Origin: a virus
IMG/VR virus record: IMGVR_UViG_3300031951_021456
Coordinates: 183,933-247,932 of that record
Reading direction: 5' to 3' (one strand)
Length of the DNA stretch: 64,000 bases
Shown here: piece by piece, positions 30,670-39,980 of the stretch
How positions within the stretch are numbered: the first letter of the stretch is position 1
Layout of the letters: the number at the start of each line of letters is the position of its first letter
Position numbers and translations under genes: made by a program
Notes under the pieces: model-generated
What the model was told of the DNA's origin: nothing
What the model saw: the letters and a program-made list of their open reading frames with translations, nothing else
Database searches by the model: none

Positions 30670-33164
30670 GATTTTATACGAATGTCAAACAGATTGGAAA
30701 TAACATATATGTCAGAGGATATGAAGACAATAAATCATTTGTTGACCGAATTGATTATCAACCAACACTCTTTCTAAGAACTAAAGAAAAGACAAAATAC
30801 AAGACTCTACAAGGTGAATGTCTTAAACCAATCAATCCTGGAACTATCTGGGAAACTAGACAATTCATTGAACGCTACAAAGGCGTAGATAATTTTGAAA
30901 TTTTTGGTGACATTTCACCAGTCAATCAATATATCTCTGACAATTATCCAGAAGAAAACATTGAGTTTGACATCAATAAAATCAAAATCTATATCATTGA
31001 CATTGAGACTACCTCAACCTATGGATTCCCAAATGTTGAAGAAGTAAGAGAAGAAGTGCTTCTGATTACTATTCAAGATTTTGAATCAAAGAAAACATAT
31101 ACTTGGGGAACCCGACCTTTTTCTGAGAAAGTAGAAGGCAATGTTTATTGTGAATGTAAAGATGAATATGAGCTTTTTCAGAAATTTATTGAGTTCTGGG
31201 AATCTGATTATCCTGAAATTGTTTCTGGTTTTAACTGTGAGTTTTTTGACATTCCTTATCTTGTTCGTAGAATATCTCGGGTTTTATCTGAAGCTGATGC
31301 TAAAAGACTTTCAATTTGGAAATCTATCAGAGAGAGAAAAGTAAAGGTAGAAAAAACTAATAGAGAAGAATATGTTTATGATCTTGCAGGGATCGCATGT
31401 CTTGACTTTCTTGCTCTTTTTAAGAAGTTCAGTGGTAAAAAACTAGAAAACAATAGACTAGAAACCGTAGCTCAAGAAATTTTAGGAGAAACTAAACTAG
31501 ATCACTCTCAATATGAAACCTTTTCCGATTTTTATACTCAAGATTTTAATACCTTTACTCGCTATAACATTATAGACTGTGAGTTAATCAGTAAGCTGGA
31601 AGATAGCCTAGGTCTTATTGGACTTGCTATTGCAATGGCATTTGATACAAGAGTTAATTTTGACGATGTATTCTTTCAAAGCCGAATGTGGGATTCAATC
31701 ATTTATAATTTCCTTAAGAGAGAAAATATCTGCATCCCACAAAGAAAAGAAGTCACTTTAAAAACTGAAAAATTTAAAGGAGCATATGTAAAAGAAACAC
31801 AAGTTGGAAAGTTTAATTATGTTGTAACATACGACGTTCACTCCCTATATCCATCTATTATTCGTACATTTAATATTAGTCCAGAAACTCTAGTTCCAAA
31901 AAGAAATTCAGAAGTTTCGGTTGATACAATTCTTAATGAGACTTTTAGTAATACTACAGAATTTAGTGTATGTGCTAACGGCTCAATGTATTCAAAATCT
32001 TTTCAGGGATTTTTGCCAACATTGATGGAGAAGCTCTATAAAGATAGAACAGTTTATAAAAAAATGATGCTTGCGGCGAAAGCGGAATATGAAAAAAATC
32101 CAAATCCAGAAATAAAGAAAAAGATTACTGTTTATAATAACTATCAGAATGTTAAAAAGACTGTTCTAAATTCAGCTTTTGGTACCCTTGGGTGTGAATA
32201 TTTTCGTTATTATGATTTAAGAAACGCAGAAGCAATTACATATACTGGACAAGCCGTCATTAAATTGTTAGAGAAAAAGATGAATGCTTTTCTCAATAAG
32301 ATTGCGGGAACTGAAACTTTTGACTTTGCAATTGCAATGGACACAGATTCAATTATGATTAACTTTGAACCAATAATTGAACGTATTTTTAGTAATAAGA
32401 ATGTTGAGATGTCCAAAGTCATTGATTTTATGGATAAAGTATGTGCAACAAAGGTTCAAGAGTGTATTGATCAATCATTCAGAGAAATTTGTGACACTTT
32501 AGGGGCTTATGAACTTCAACTAAGTATGAAGAGAGAGAAGCTTTGTTCATCTGGTCTCTGGGTTGCCAAGAAAAACTACATTATGAATGTGTGGGATAAT
32601 GAAGGTATAAGATACTCTGAACCAGAAGTCATAATTTCGGGTATTTCAGCAATTAAATCTTCAACTCCAGCATATTGTAGAACAAAAATCAGAGAAGCAA
32701 TCAATATCATTCTTAATGGCACAAATAAAGACATTATTAACTTTATAGGAAACTGCAAGAAAGAGTTCTTCAAACTTACGCCAGAAGAGGTATCATCTCC
32801 TAAAAGTGTCAGTAATGTTAATAAGTATGCTGAAGGTAAGTCATCATATAAATCAGGAACACCAATACAATCAAGAGCTTCACTGATTTACAATCGCTAT
32901 ATAAGAGAACAGAACCTTGAAATGAAATATCCAATCATCAAAGATGGAGAAAAGATAAAGTTCTGTTATCTCAAAATGCCTAATCCAATCAATGAAAATG
33001 TCATTGCATTCATTCAAAGATTTCCAACCGAATTTGGACTTGAAAGCTTTGTTGATTATAATTTGCAATTTGAAAAGACTTTCATCTCACCTTTGAAAGC
33101 TATTTTAGATGTTATTGGTTGGACAACAAAAAAAACAAACACACTAGACTCTTTATTTGGATAA
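30666..33164 (+). CDS. 43: gp43 DNA polymerase (family B)
   Basis: Replicative polymerase with proofreading. Exonuclease motifs: IYIIDIETTSTYGFP near residue 112 (Exo I), VSGFNCEFFDIPYLVRR near 190 (Exo II), YNIIDCELI near 300 (Exo III). Polymerase motifs: YDVHSLYPSIIRTFN (A), KKTVLNSAFGTLG (B), AIAMDTDSIMINF (C), and KREKLCSSGLWVAKKNY. 832 aa; T4 gp43 has 898. Uninterrupted, no intein or intron. It works with gp45, gp44/62, gp41 and gp61 encoded here. UvsX follows immediately. Confidence 0.96.
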   Translation: MRFYTNVKQIGNNIYVRGYEDNKSFVDRIDYQPTLFLRTKEKTKYKTLQGECLKPINPGTIWETRQFIERYKGVDNFEIFGDISPVNQYISDNYPEENIEFDINKIKIYIIDIETTSTYGFPNVEEVREEVLLITIQDFESKKTYTWGTRPFSEKVEGNVYCECKDEYELFQKFIEFWESDYPEIVSGFNCEFFDIPYLVRRISRVLSEADAKRLSIWKSIRERKVKVEKTNREEYVYDLAGIACLDFLALFKKFSGKKLENNRLETVAQEILGETKLDHSQYETFSDFYTQDFNTFTRYNIIDCELISKLEDSLGLIGLAIAMAFDTRVNFDDVFFQSRMWDSIIYNFLKRENICIPQRKEVTLKTEKFKGAYVKETQVGKFNYVVTYDVHSLYPSIIRTFNISPETLVPKRNSEVSVDTILNETFSNTTEFSVCANGSMYSKSFQGFLPTLMEKLYKDRTVYKKMMLAAKAEYEKNPNPEIKKKITVYNNYQNVKKTVLNSAFGTLGCEYFRYYDLRNAEAITYTGQAVIKLLEKKMNAFLNKIAGTETFDFAIAMDTDSIMINFEPIIERIFSNKNVEMSKVIDFMDKVCATKVQECIDQSFREICDTLGAYELQLSMKREKLCSSGLWVAKKNYIMNVWDNEGIRYSEPEVIISGISAIKSSTPAYCRTKIREAINIILNGTNKDIINFIGNCKKEFFKLTPEEVSSPKSVSNVNKYAEGKSSYKSGTPIQSRASLIYNRYIREQNLEMKYPIIKDGEKIKFCYLKMPNPINENVIAFIQRFPTEFGLESFVDYNLQFEKTFISPLKAILDVIGWTTKKTNTLDSLFG

Positions 33165-33165
33165 T

Positions 33166-34206
33166 ATGGACGATTTTTTAAAGGACTTAATTAAAGAAGT
33201 TGGAGGAGAATACACAAAGCTTGCTTCTAAAATTGAACAGACTGAGACATATGTTGATACAGGTTCTTATGTCTTAAATGCTCTAGTTTCTGGTAGTATT
33301 TTTGGTGGAATTTCACAGCAAAGAATTACTGGATTGGCTGCAGATGAATCTTGCGGAAAAACATTCATAGCTCTTACTGTTGTGAAAAATTTTCTTGATG
33401 TAAATGAGAATGGAGTATGTCTATATTTTGATACTGAAAAAGCAATTGATCCTTTACTTTTAGCTCAAAAAAATATTGATCCAAATAGAATTATTATTAG
33501 TAATGTTGTAACTATTGAGGAATTTCGCTCTAGGGCTCTTAAGGCTGTTGATTCTTATTTAAAAAAGCCAGAATCTGAACGAAGACCTCTTTTTATTGTA
33601 CTAGATTCTCTTGGAATGCTTTCAACCAATAAAGAAATTTCTGATGCCTTAGAAAGTAAAGATACTAGGGATATGACCAAAGCACAATTGGCAAAGGGTG
33701 CTTTCAGAATGCTTACTTTAAAACTTGGAGAAGCTAAGATTCCTATGATTGTGAATAATCACCTTTATAGTTCTATGTCAATGTATTCACCTAAAGATAT
33801 GTCTTCGGGTTCAGGTCTCAAGTTCGCTGCCTCTACAATTCTTTACATTTCTAAATCTAAAGAAAAAGAAGGAACTGAAGTTGTTGGTGTTATTCTAAAA
33901 TTTAAGACTATCAAATCCCGAATATCAAGAGAAAATCGTGAAGTTGAAGTAAGATTATTCTATGATGAAAGAGGTCTTGATCGCCATTATGGACTTTTAC
34001 CTCTTGCTGTAGAAGGTGGAGTCATTGAAAGAACTGGAAATCGTTATGTCTTTGGAGAAAACAAATTCTTTGAAAAAGAAATTATGAAAGACCCAGAAAG
34101 ATTCTTTACACAAGATGTTCTAGAGAAAATTGATGCCTATGCTAAAACCAAATTCAATTATGGTTCAGCTATTGGAGTAATTGAAGAGGAAGAAAACGAC
34201 GAGTGA
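33166..34206 (+). CDS. uvsX: UvsX RecA-like recombinase
   Basis: Forms filaments on single-stranded DNA and drives strand exchange for recombination-dependent replication. Walker A ADESCGKTFIALTVVKNF near residue 60, Walker B PLFIVLDSLGML near 145, an L1/L2-type region QLAKGAFRML...PMIVNNHLYSSM and GSGLKFAASTILYIS. 346 aa from ATG 33166; a TTG at 33157 would overlap gp43. An acidic C-terminal tail (VIEEEENDE) resembles RecA/UvsX. Partner UvsY is at 13.8 kb. Confidence 0.95.
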   Translation: MDDFLKDLIKEVGGEYTKLASKIEQTETYVDTGSYVLNALVSGSIFGGISQQRITGLAADESCGKTFIALTVVKNFLDVNENGVCLYFDTEKAIDPLLLAQKNIDPNRIIISNVVTIEEFRSRALKAVDSYLKKPESERRPLFIVLDSLGMLSTNKEISDALESKDTRDMTKAQLAKGAFRMLTLKLGEAKIPMIVNNHLYSSMSMYSPKDMSSGSGLKFAASTILYISKSKEKEGTEVVGVILKFKTIKSRISRENREVEVRLFYDERGLDRHYGLLPLAVEGGVIERTGNRYVFGENKFFEKEIMKDPERFFTQDVLEKIDAYAKTKFNYGSAIGVIEEEENDE

Positions 34207-34208
34207 TA

Positions 34209-35579
34209 ATGGAAACAACTGAAGCACTGATTTTAAGAAATTTAATATACAATGAAGACTTTGCAAGAAAATCTTTACCATTCATAAGAACTGAATATTT
34301 CATTGATAGCCTTCAAGGAATTTTATATGATGAGATTTCATCTTTTATCACTGAATATAATTCCCTTCCAACAAAAGAAGCTCTCCATATTGAACTAGAA
34401 AAAAGAACAGATCTAAATGAGCAATCCTTCCCAAAGGTCATGTCATTTCTTTCTGATCTTTCAGAAGAACCAGCAGACAATGAATGGCTTTTAAATACCA
34501 CTGAACAATGGTGTAAAGATAGAGCAGTTTATCTTGCAATTAGACAATGTATTCTTATTGCGGATGGGAATGATACAAAACTTTCAAAGGAATCAATACC
34601 TTCAATCCTTAGTGATGCTCTTGCTGTAAGTTTTGATAGTCATGTTGGTCATGATTATATTGAAGATGCTGAAAGCCGCTATGAGTCTTATACTCTTAAA
34701 GAAGAAAAGCTTCCATTTGATTTGAATTATTTTAATAAGATTACAGATGGTGGATTGTCTCCTAAGACTCTTACAGTTCTTCTTGCATCTACTGGTGCTG
34801 GTAAAAGTCTTGCGATGTGCCATTTTGCAAGTTCATATTTGTCTCAAGGAAAAAATGTACTTTACATTACACTTGAGATGTCTGAAGAGAAAATTGCTCA
34901 AAGAATTGATGCAAATCTTTTAGATATAAAAATTCAAGATTTTTCAAAAATTTCAAAATCTGATTTTGAAACAAAAATTAAACGATTATCATCTAAAACT
35001 CATGGAAAATTAATCATTAAAGAATATCCACCAGTATCTGCACATTCTGGACATTTTAAGGCTTTTATAAATGAACTCAAACTAAAAAAATCTTTTACTC
35101 CTGATTTGATTTTTGTTGACTATTTAAATATATGTGCCTCTAGTAGACTCAAAAATAATGGACAACACAATAGCTATACCACTGTAAAGTCCATTGCAGA
35201 AGAGATTCGTTCAATAGCTGTTGAGTATAATGTTCCTATAATTAGTGCAACTCAAACGGTTAGATCTTCAATTTCTAGTTCAGATTTAAATCTTGCAGAT
35301 ACATCTGAAAGCATTGGGATTACTCATACTGTTGATTATATGTTCGGTCTTATTTCAACTGAAGAATTAGAAAGCATTAATCAAATTATGGTTAAACAAC
35401 TAAAGAACCGATATGGCGCTTTAGATCCTTATAGGAGGTTTACAGTTGGCATAGATAGAGCGAAGATGAGACTTTATGACGTAGAGCAAGAAGCACAAGA
35501 ATCAATCATTCAAGAGAGTGATCTACAGCAAAAACCAAAAGACCTTAAGTCCAAATTTCAAACTTTTAATTTTGAATAA
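34209..35579 (+). CDS. 41: gp41 replicative helicase (DnaB-like)
   Basis: Hexameric 5'-3' helicase that forms the primosome with gp61. N-terminal helical domain to about residue 150; RecA core with TVLLASTGAGKSLAMCHFAS (Walker A near 198), LYITLEMSEEKIAQRID (H1a-like), LIFVDYLNICASSRL (Walker B), ISATQTVRSS (H3) and Arg finger region KNRYG. 456 aa, near T4's 475. ATG 34209 chosen; a GTG at 34203 overlapping the uvsX stop adds two residues. Confidence 0.95.
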   Translation: METTEALILRNLIYNEDFARKSLPFIRTEYFIDSLQGILYDEISSFITEYNSLPTKEALHIELEKRTDLNEQSFPKVMSFLSDLSEEPADNEWLLNTTEQWCKDRAVYLAIRQCILIADGNDTKLSKESIPSILSDALAVSFDSHVGHDYIEDAESRYESYTLKEEKLPFDLNYFNKITDGGLSPKTLTVLLASTGAGKSLAMCHFASSYLSQGKNVLYITLEMSEEKIAQRIDANLLDIKIQDFSKISKSDFETKIKRLSSKTHGKLIIKEYPPVSAHSGHFKAFINELKLKKSFTPDLIFVDYLNICASSRLKNNGQHNSYTTVKSIAEEIRSIAVEYNVPIISATQTVRSSISSSDLNLADTSESIGITHTVDYMFGLISTEELESINQIMVKQLKNRYGALDPYRRFTVGIDRAKMRLYDVEQEAQESIIQESDLQQKPKDLKSKFQTFNFE

Positions 35580-35580
35580 A

Positions 35581-35955
35581 ATGACCACAATTACAGATAC
35601 TAGCCAAAAAGATAGATTAGAAGAATTATTAAATCATGCTAGAAGACAATTAGAGCATAATGATAAAATTGAAACCGAACGACAAAAACGGATACCTCGT
35701 TTTCCTGACGAAAAAACTACAAAGCAAAAAGAACAAGAATATCTTGAGAAACTAAAATTAAATCCAGATTTAGAAATACCAGAAGAATTGTTATACACTA
35801 CAATGACTGGAATGAATATTCAGCTTGAGAATAGTGTTGAAGAATATCCGACTCTTAAATACTCATGCCTCAGATTAATTCCTCATACACAAATAAAGCA
35901 GATAAAATTTTATCCAGAAAGTGAAATGTTTTTAATAAAAAAGTTCAACAAGTAG
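35581..35955 (+). CDS. Hypothetical protein, 124 aa, tandem paralog A
   Basis: Not recognised. ATG 35581 begins two bases after the gp41 stop. Shares with the next gene the block EYLEKLKLNPDLEIPEELLY, TTMTGM, and a C-terminal pattern ending FLIKKF. A tandem duplicate pair of unknown role. Confidence 0.72.
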   Translation: MTTITDTSQKDRLEELLNHARRQLEHNDKIETERQKRIPRFPDEKTTKQKEQEYLEKLKLNPDLEIPEELLYTTMTGMNIQLENSVEEYPTLKYSCLRLIPHTQIKQIKFYPESEMFLIKKFNK

Positions 35956-35961
35956 AATAAA

Positions 35962-36294
35962 ATGTTTACTATTTCAGACCAAATCCGGCAACAAATTCTT
36001 GAAGTTTTTGATAAAAATGAAGAGATCGTATCATATTACGATCTCGGTAAATCTTCAAGAGAATCAGAAAAAGAATATCTTGAAGCAAAGAAAACTAATC
36101 CAGATCTTGAATTGCCATCTGCATTAAAATTTACAACCATTACTGGAATTGAAAATCAAATTGAATCTTGTAATGTGAATCCTGATAAGGATAATGTTGA
36201 TAGATTTCATGGGTTTTATTTACGGCAACAGCCAAAAGACAATAATGGCACTTTAAGGTTTAGTATAGAAAAATTCCTAATAACCAAAGTCTAA
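35962..36294 (+). CDS. Hypothetical protein, 110 aa, tandem paralog B
   Basis: Not recognised. EYLEAKKTNPDLELPSALKF and TTITGIENQIES match paralog A (35581-35955), six bases upstream. Final EKFLITKV parallels its partner's end. Confidence 0.72.
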   Translation: MFTISDQIRQQILEVFDKNEEIVSYYDLGKSSRESEKEYLEAKKTNPDLELPSALKFTTITGIENQIESCNVNPDKDNVDRFHGFYLRQQPKDNNGTLRFSIEKFLITKV

Positions 36295-36318
36295 TAACAA
36301 ACAGCTAAACTAATAAAA

Positions 36319-36729
36319 ATGACACAACAAATTACAACAACTGAATACGCAGAATTTGTCGCCAAAGTGACTTCAAAACCCTCCACAGATTTGAATGTTC
36401 TTATTGCCCGTTTGCAAGAACTACAAGACCTTGGGGCAAATGTTCCTCAACTCATTACGGCATCTCATGGTATTAGTGCTGAAGCTGGTGAGTTTACTGA
36501 CATCGTAAAGAAAATTTTATGGCAATCTAAACCATACAACGAAGAAAACATCCTTAAATTGAAGAAAGAATTGGGAGATGTATTATTTTACGTTCAAATG
36601 GCTTGTACTGCATTGGGTGTAACAATTGATGAAGTTCTTCAAATGAATTTTGAAAAACTTTCTGCTCGTTATCCTGAAGGTACATTTAATGTAAACCGCT
36701 CAGAAAACCGTAAAGAGGGAGATTTATGA
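36319..36729 (+). CDS. mazG: MazG-like nucleotide pyrophosphohydrolase
   Basis: Hydrolyses nucleoside triphosphates (or ppGpp-like/dNTP substrates) to monophosphate and PPi. MazG-type motifs: GISAEAGEFTDIVKKILWQ near residue 57 (EAGE metal-binding helix) and LKKELGDVLFYVQMACTALG near 88 (ELGD helix), ending EKLSARYPEGTFNVNRSENR. 136 aa, single domain, as in cyanophages, where it is thought to adjust nucleotide pools during infection. Overlaps the next gene by 4 bases. Confidence 0.92.
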   Translation: MTQQITTTEYAEFVAKVTSKPSTDLNVLIARLQELQDLGANVPQLITASHGISAEAGEFTDIVKKILWQSKPYNEENILKLKKELGDVLFYVQMACTALGVTIDEVLQMNFEKLSARYPEGTFNVNRSENRKEGDL

Positions 36730-37205
36730 AAACTATCAAATCTATAAATATCTGCTCAGATCACAATTCTGAGTGGACGGTTGAACCAGTTTTTGATAAC
36801 GGTGATAATTTTGACGAAAAATGGAAAGATGTACCAAATGATATGGAGTTTTACAAATACACTGAAAATTTTGAAGAGTTTCTTAAAAGCTACTTAGATT
36901 TTCTTTCAGATTATGATATAGTAAACGTAAAATTTTATAGTGACTATGTTGCTCAACCGATAAAAGAACTTGCTGAACTCGCTAGATCTGTAAAGGGATA
37001 TTTTACGGGGTTTGCTACATCTCCATTTTTTATCTATAAATTTAAATCCTATCCTACAAATAATGGTTTATCTTTTGATACAAAAGAAGCCCTTATTAAA
37101 CATTGTTCTCAATTGAGTAATTGTGTATTTTACGGTGTCACATATTCTCAAAAAACAAATGAATACATAATACGTTATACTGAAGTAGAGCCAACAAAAA
37201 AGTAA
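36726..37205 (+). CDS. Hypothetical protein, 159 aa, related to next gene
   Basis: Not recognised. The C-terminal half (KGYFTGFATSPFFIYKFKSY ... CVFYGVTYSQKTNEYIIRYT, EVEPT) parallels 37210-37572, so the two share a domain of about 80 residues. Co-translated with MazG. Confidence 0.7.
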   Translation: MKTIKSINICSDHNSEWTVEPVFDNGDNFDEKWKDVPNDMEFYKYTENFEEFLKSYLDFLSDYDIVNVKFYSDYVAQPIKELAELARSVKGYFTGFATSPFFIYKFKSYPTNNGLSFDTKEALIKHCSQLSNCVFYGVTYSQKTNEYIIRYTEVEPTKK

Positions 37206-37209
37206 ATCA

Positions 37210-37572
37210 ATGAAAAACATCCAGGAACCACAAACAGTTTTTAGCTATGACGAGTGGCTTAAATTCATGTCAAATATTGGCGCAGAATTTCAACCGGACT
37301 TGGTAGAATTTATCTCATCTATTAAAGAAAGTTTTATTGGATTTTGTAAAACCCCACTTATCATATATGATGGAAAAGTTGGCACGGCCCGATCCGCAGT
37401 ATTTAACTCTAAACATGAAGTTTTAAATTTTTTAAAAGATAAATCTTGTTTTCTTTATAGTTTAGATGAATTTTCTACAATGTTGCCATCTGGAGAAAAA
37501 GAAATTTCATTAAAAATGAGGTATATTGAAGTAGAACCAACAACACAAACAAAACTTGAACCACAATGCTAA
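37210..37572 (+). CDS. Hypothetical protein, 120 aa, related to previous gene
   Basis: Not recognised. FIGFCKTPLIIYDGK, CFLYSLDEFSTM and MRYIEVEPT match the C-terminal domain of 36726-37205. Overlaps the following membrane-protein gene by 7 bases. Confidence 0.7.
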   Translation: MKNIQEPQTVFSYDEWLKFMSNIGAEFQPDLVEFISSIKESFIGFCKTPLIIYDGKVGTARSAVFNSKHEVLNFLKDKSCFLYSLDEFSTMLPSGEKEISLKMRYIEVEPTTQTKLEPQC

Positions 37573-38135
37573 CCCCAGATAATATCTTCACAATCTTGTC
37601 TATCAGTTTCACTATTATCCTCGGAATAGGGGCTTTAATTGTTAGAAAACAGGCAATTAAAGCCTGGTCTATGACGACTAAGGCACCTATATTGAAAAAC
37701 ACAAAATCTGCATACAACGTTCCATTAAAAGAGCGTTTGAGGCGTTTTAAAGTAAGACTTAAAACACTCTTTAATATTCCAGAATATCGTAACTCTGACT
37801 ATTTTGGGAAAATTAAACTTCCATCTAATACTAACATTCCAGTAAAAATCCCAAATTTCTGGTATATTCCATTTGAAGTTTATCTCTTAGCTCATCTACA
37901 GAGGGCACATTTTATCATGACTTGTGATGAATATTTTTATGTTGATTCTGGGATGGCACGTTTAACCACACTTTTCCCCAAAAAAGAAAATTCATCAGAC
38001 TTATTTGATCATAACTTTCTTTCTGGAACCATAGAAATGTGGACTGAGAGGGATGGTTCATTAGCTGTTAAAAAAACTAATGGGAAAATTGAAATTATAA
38101 AAGAAGATGAAGCAAAAACTAACTCTAACAACTAA
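37566..38135 (+). CDS. Membrane-anchored hypothetical protein, 189 aa
   Basis: One N-terminal membrane helix (about residues 6-27, NIFTILSISFTIILGIGALIV) followed by basic residues, so the 160-residue remainder is probably cytoplasmic. That part contains IPNFWYIPFEVYLLAHLQRAHFI and many charged residues but no recognised motif. Confidence 0.7.
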   Translation: MLTPDNIFTILSISFTIILGIGALIVRKQAIKAWSMTTKAPILKNTKSAYNVPLKERLRRFKVRLKTLFNIPEYRNSDYFGKIKLPSNTNIPVKIPNFWYIPFEVYLLAHLQRAHFIMTCDEYFYVDSGMARLTTLFPKKENSSDLFDHNFLSGTIEMWTERDGSLAVKKTNGKIEIIKEDEAKTNSNN

Positions 38136-38253
38136 AGAATCCCAAGATGTTCTTGAAATTCTTATTGAGCACCAAAAGAATTATGGAACAGACCATACAC
38201 CTGAGCGAATTATTAGGATTCGTGGTGTGATTGAAAAACTAACAAGTAATTAA
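38107..38253 (+). CDS. Hypothetical small protein, 48 aa
   Basis: Short reading MKQKLTLTTKESQDVLEIL...RIRGVIEKLTSN overlapping the end of the membrane-anchored gene by 29 bases and ending six bases before the next start. A helical, basic protein; plausible because it fills the gap, but unproven. Confidence 0.5.
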   Translation: MKQKLTLTTKESQDVLEILIEHQKNYGTDHTPERIIRIRGVIEKLTSN

Positions 38254-38259
38254 ACTAAA

Positions 38260-38685
38260 ATGAGTCTATTTAATGCTAAAATTTTAAATGTGTCAGAAAT
38301 TTACCCAAATGGACAGACATTTGAACCCACAACAGAAGTAACTGTAAAATTTAATATTCCTGCAGAACCTCTTCGGAGTAGTTATTATAATCTAGGTGGT
38401 GCAATTATGTATGCCTATGATAATTATGACGAATCCAATATTGAAAGGTGGATTGAAACAACAAAAGTTCAAAGAGCAGTGTTCCTTGATGCGGATAAAT
38501 TGTCTAATGAACAAATGGAAACAAATAATCAACTAAAACCAAATTATGACATGAATGATGTAGATAGAGCTAGACTAAAATTTGATATTTTCGCTTTAGC
38601 CTCAGATTTAGCAAAAGATAGAAACTGGACGGAAAACCAATTTTTTGAATTTGCAGATAGGCTTTGTCAACGTATCTTAACTTAA
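38260..38685 (+). CDS. Hypothetical protein, 141 aa
   Basis: Not recognised. A beta-rich N-terminal part (ILNVSEIYPNGQTFEPTTEV) is followed by a helical acidic part ending FADRLCQRILT. Last gene before the first clear late promoter. Confidence 0.68.
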   Translation: MSLFNAKILNVSEIYPNGQTFEPTTEVTVKFNIPAEPLRSSYYNLGGAIMYAYDNYDESNIERWIETTKVQRAVFLDADKLSNEQMETNNQLKPNYDMNDVDRARLKFDIFALASDLAKDRNWTENQFFEFADRLCQRILT

Positions 38686-38686
38686 C

Positions 38687-38694
38687 TATAAATA
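38687..38694 (+). promoter_or_regulatory. T4-type late promoter
   Basis: Exact TATAAATA, the gp55-dependent late -10 element, about 50 bases before the 404-residue virion-type gene. Confidence 0.78.
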
Positions 38695-38742
38695 ATTAGA
38701 GTATCATCTAATAGACTAAATAAGTCACATAATTTTAAGATA

Positions 38743-39957
38743 ATGAAAACATTCTCTCAGTTCTTGTTAGAATACCGAGGCAGTAAAGCCAGCGAAAAAG
38801 CTTATCGTCTTGGTTTAGTTTCTAATAAACACGGGGGATGGGTTGATCGCTCTGGGAAACTAATTGCACAAACCGTTAATGGGGATTTACAATTCGTCCA
38901 GAAAAAATCACCCTCTCCAGAAAAAGCTGAAGGAAATTTAACACCATCTCAGGAGCAGGAAGCTCCACAAATAAAGAAAGTTTCTGGTGGAAATCAAACT
39001 AAAATAAAATCAGCAAAAGAAGAAGATTCTACACCCAAAGTTAAAGGTGAAGATACAATTACTATTGTTTTAGGTAGATTTAATCCACCCACTAATGCTC
39101 ATCGCCTAATATTTGACAAAGCTATACAAGTAGCATCTGGCGGAGAACTGAGAATTTACCCATCAAGAGCACAAAATAGAACCACAGATCCTCTTAATCC
39201 TCCTCAAAAAATTAAATATATGAGGAAAATGTTTCCTGATCTTAAAAAGAAAATTGTTAATGATCGTGCATTAAAAACTATTTTTGAGGTTTTAAAAAAT
39301 ATTTTTGAAGATGGTTTTAAGAATGTTAATATAGTTGTAGGTGCTGATAGAGTTTCTGAATTTGAAAGACTTGCAAATCAATATAATAATTCAGATTTAT
39401 ATTCATTTGAGGATATTAAAATTGTTTCTGCTGGCCCAAGAGATCCAGATTCTGCAGATGATTTAACAAGTATGTCTTCAGCTAAACTAAGAAAAGCATC
39501 AGTTGAAGATGACTTTCCAACATTTAGATCTGGAGTTCCTAGGACTCTTCCTCCACAAGAAGTAGAAAATCTCTTTCATGCTGTGCAGAATGCTCTTGAA
39601 GGCAAGAATAAAATGACAGAAATGTGGAGAATTGCACCTAGTCTAGATTATGAAAATTTAAGAGAAAATTATTATCAAGGAAATATTTTTAAGGTTGGAG
39701 ATGTAGTTGAAAATCTTATTACTGGTCTTATTGGTAAAATAACAAGACGCGGCCCAAATTATTTAATATGCGTAACAGAAGATAATATTATGTTTAAGTC
39801 TTGGATCAAAGATATAACTGAATGGATAGGTTTTTCTTCTGATCAAAGAATTGTTGAATCTGATCAACTTAGTGAATATGTAATGAAATTAACAGGCTCT
39901 AAAGCAATTAAGAATTTTCTAAATTCTTACCGAAAGAGTAAAGAAAAATCTAAATAG
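38743..39957 (+). CDS. Nucleotidyltransferase-domain virion-associated protein, 404 aa
   Basis: Three parts. The N-terminal 100 residues are a low-complexity linker after MKTFSQFLLEYRGSKASEKA. The central cytidylyltransferase/NadM-like domain has IVLGRFNPPTNAHRLIFDKA near 110 (HxGH-type motif altered to NAHR), VVGADRVSEF, and MSSAKLRKA (ISSTxxR-like) near 248. The C-terminal unit GDVVENLITGLIGKITRRG ... MFKSWIKDI is known to me from other T4-like cyanophage virion-region proteins. The TATAAATA site upstream marks late expression. A transferase may be packaged or act on NAD/CTP-type substrates; activity is inferred. Confidence 0.78.
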   Translation: MKTFSQFLLEYRGSKASEKAYRLGLVSNKHGGWVDRSGKLIAQTVNGDLQFVQKKSPSPEKAEGNLTPSQEQEAPQIKKVSGGNQTKIKSAKEEDSTPKVKGEDTITIVLGRFNPPTNAHRLIFDKAIQVASGGELRIYPSRAQNRTTDPLNPPQKIKYMRKMFPDLKKKIVNDRALKTIFEVLKNIFEDGFKNVNIVVGADRVSEFERLANQYNNSDLYSFEDIKIVSAGPRDPDSADDLTSMSSAKLRKASVEDDFPTFRSGVPRTLPPQEVENLFHAVQNALEGKNKMTEMWRIAPSLDYENLRENYYQGNIFKVGDVVENLITGLIGKITRRGPNYLICVTEDNIMFKSWIKDITEWIGFSSDQRIVESDQLSEYVMKLTGSKAIKNFLNSYRKSKEKSK

Positions 39958-39980
39958 TTCATAAGTTATTAAACAAAAAT

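Noticed and set aside
30666-33164. Intein or intron in gp43 (and in nrdA/nrdB)
   Set aside because: All polymerase and reductase motifs follow at normal spacing with no insertion or splice-type Cys/Asn junctions.
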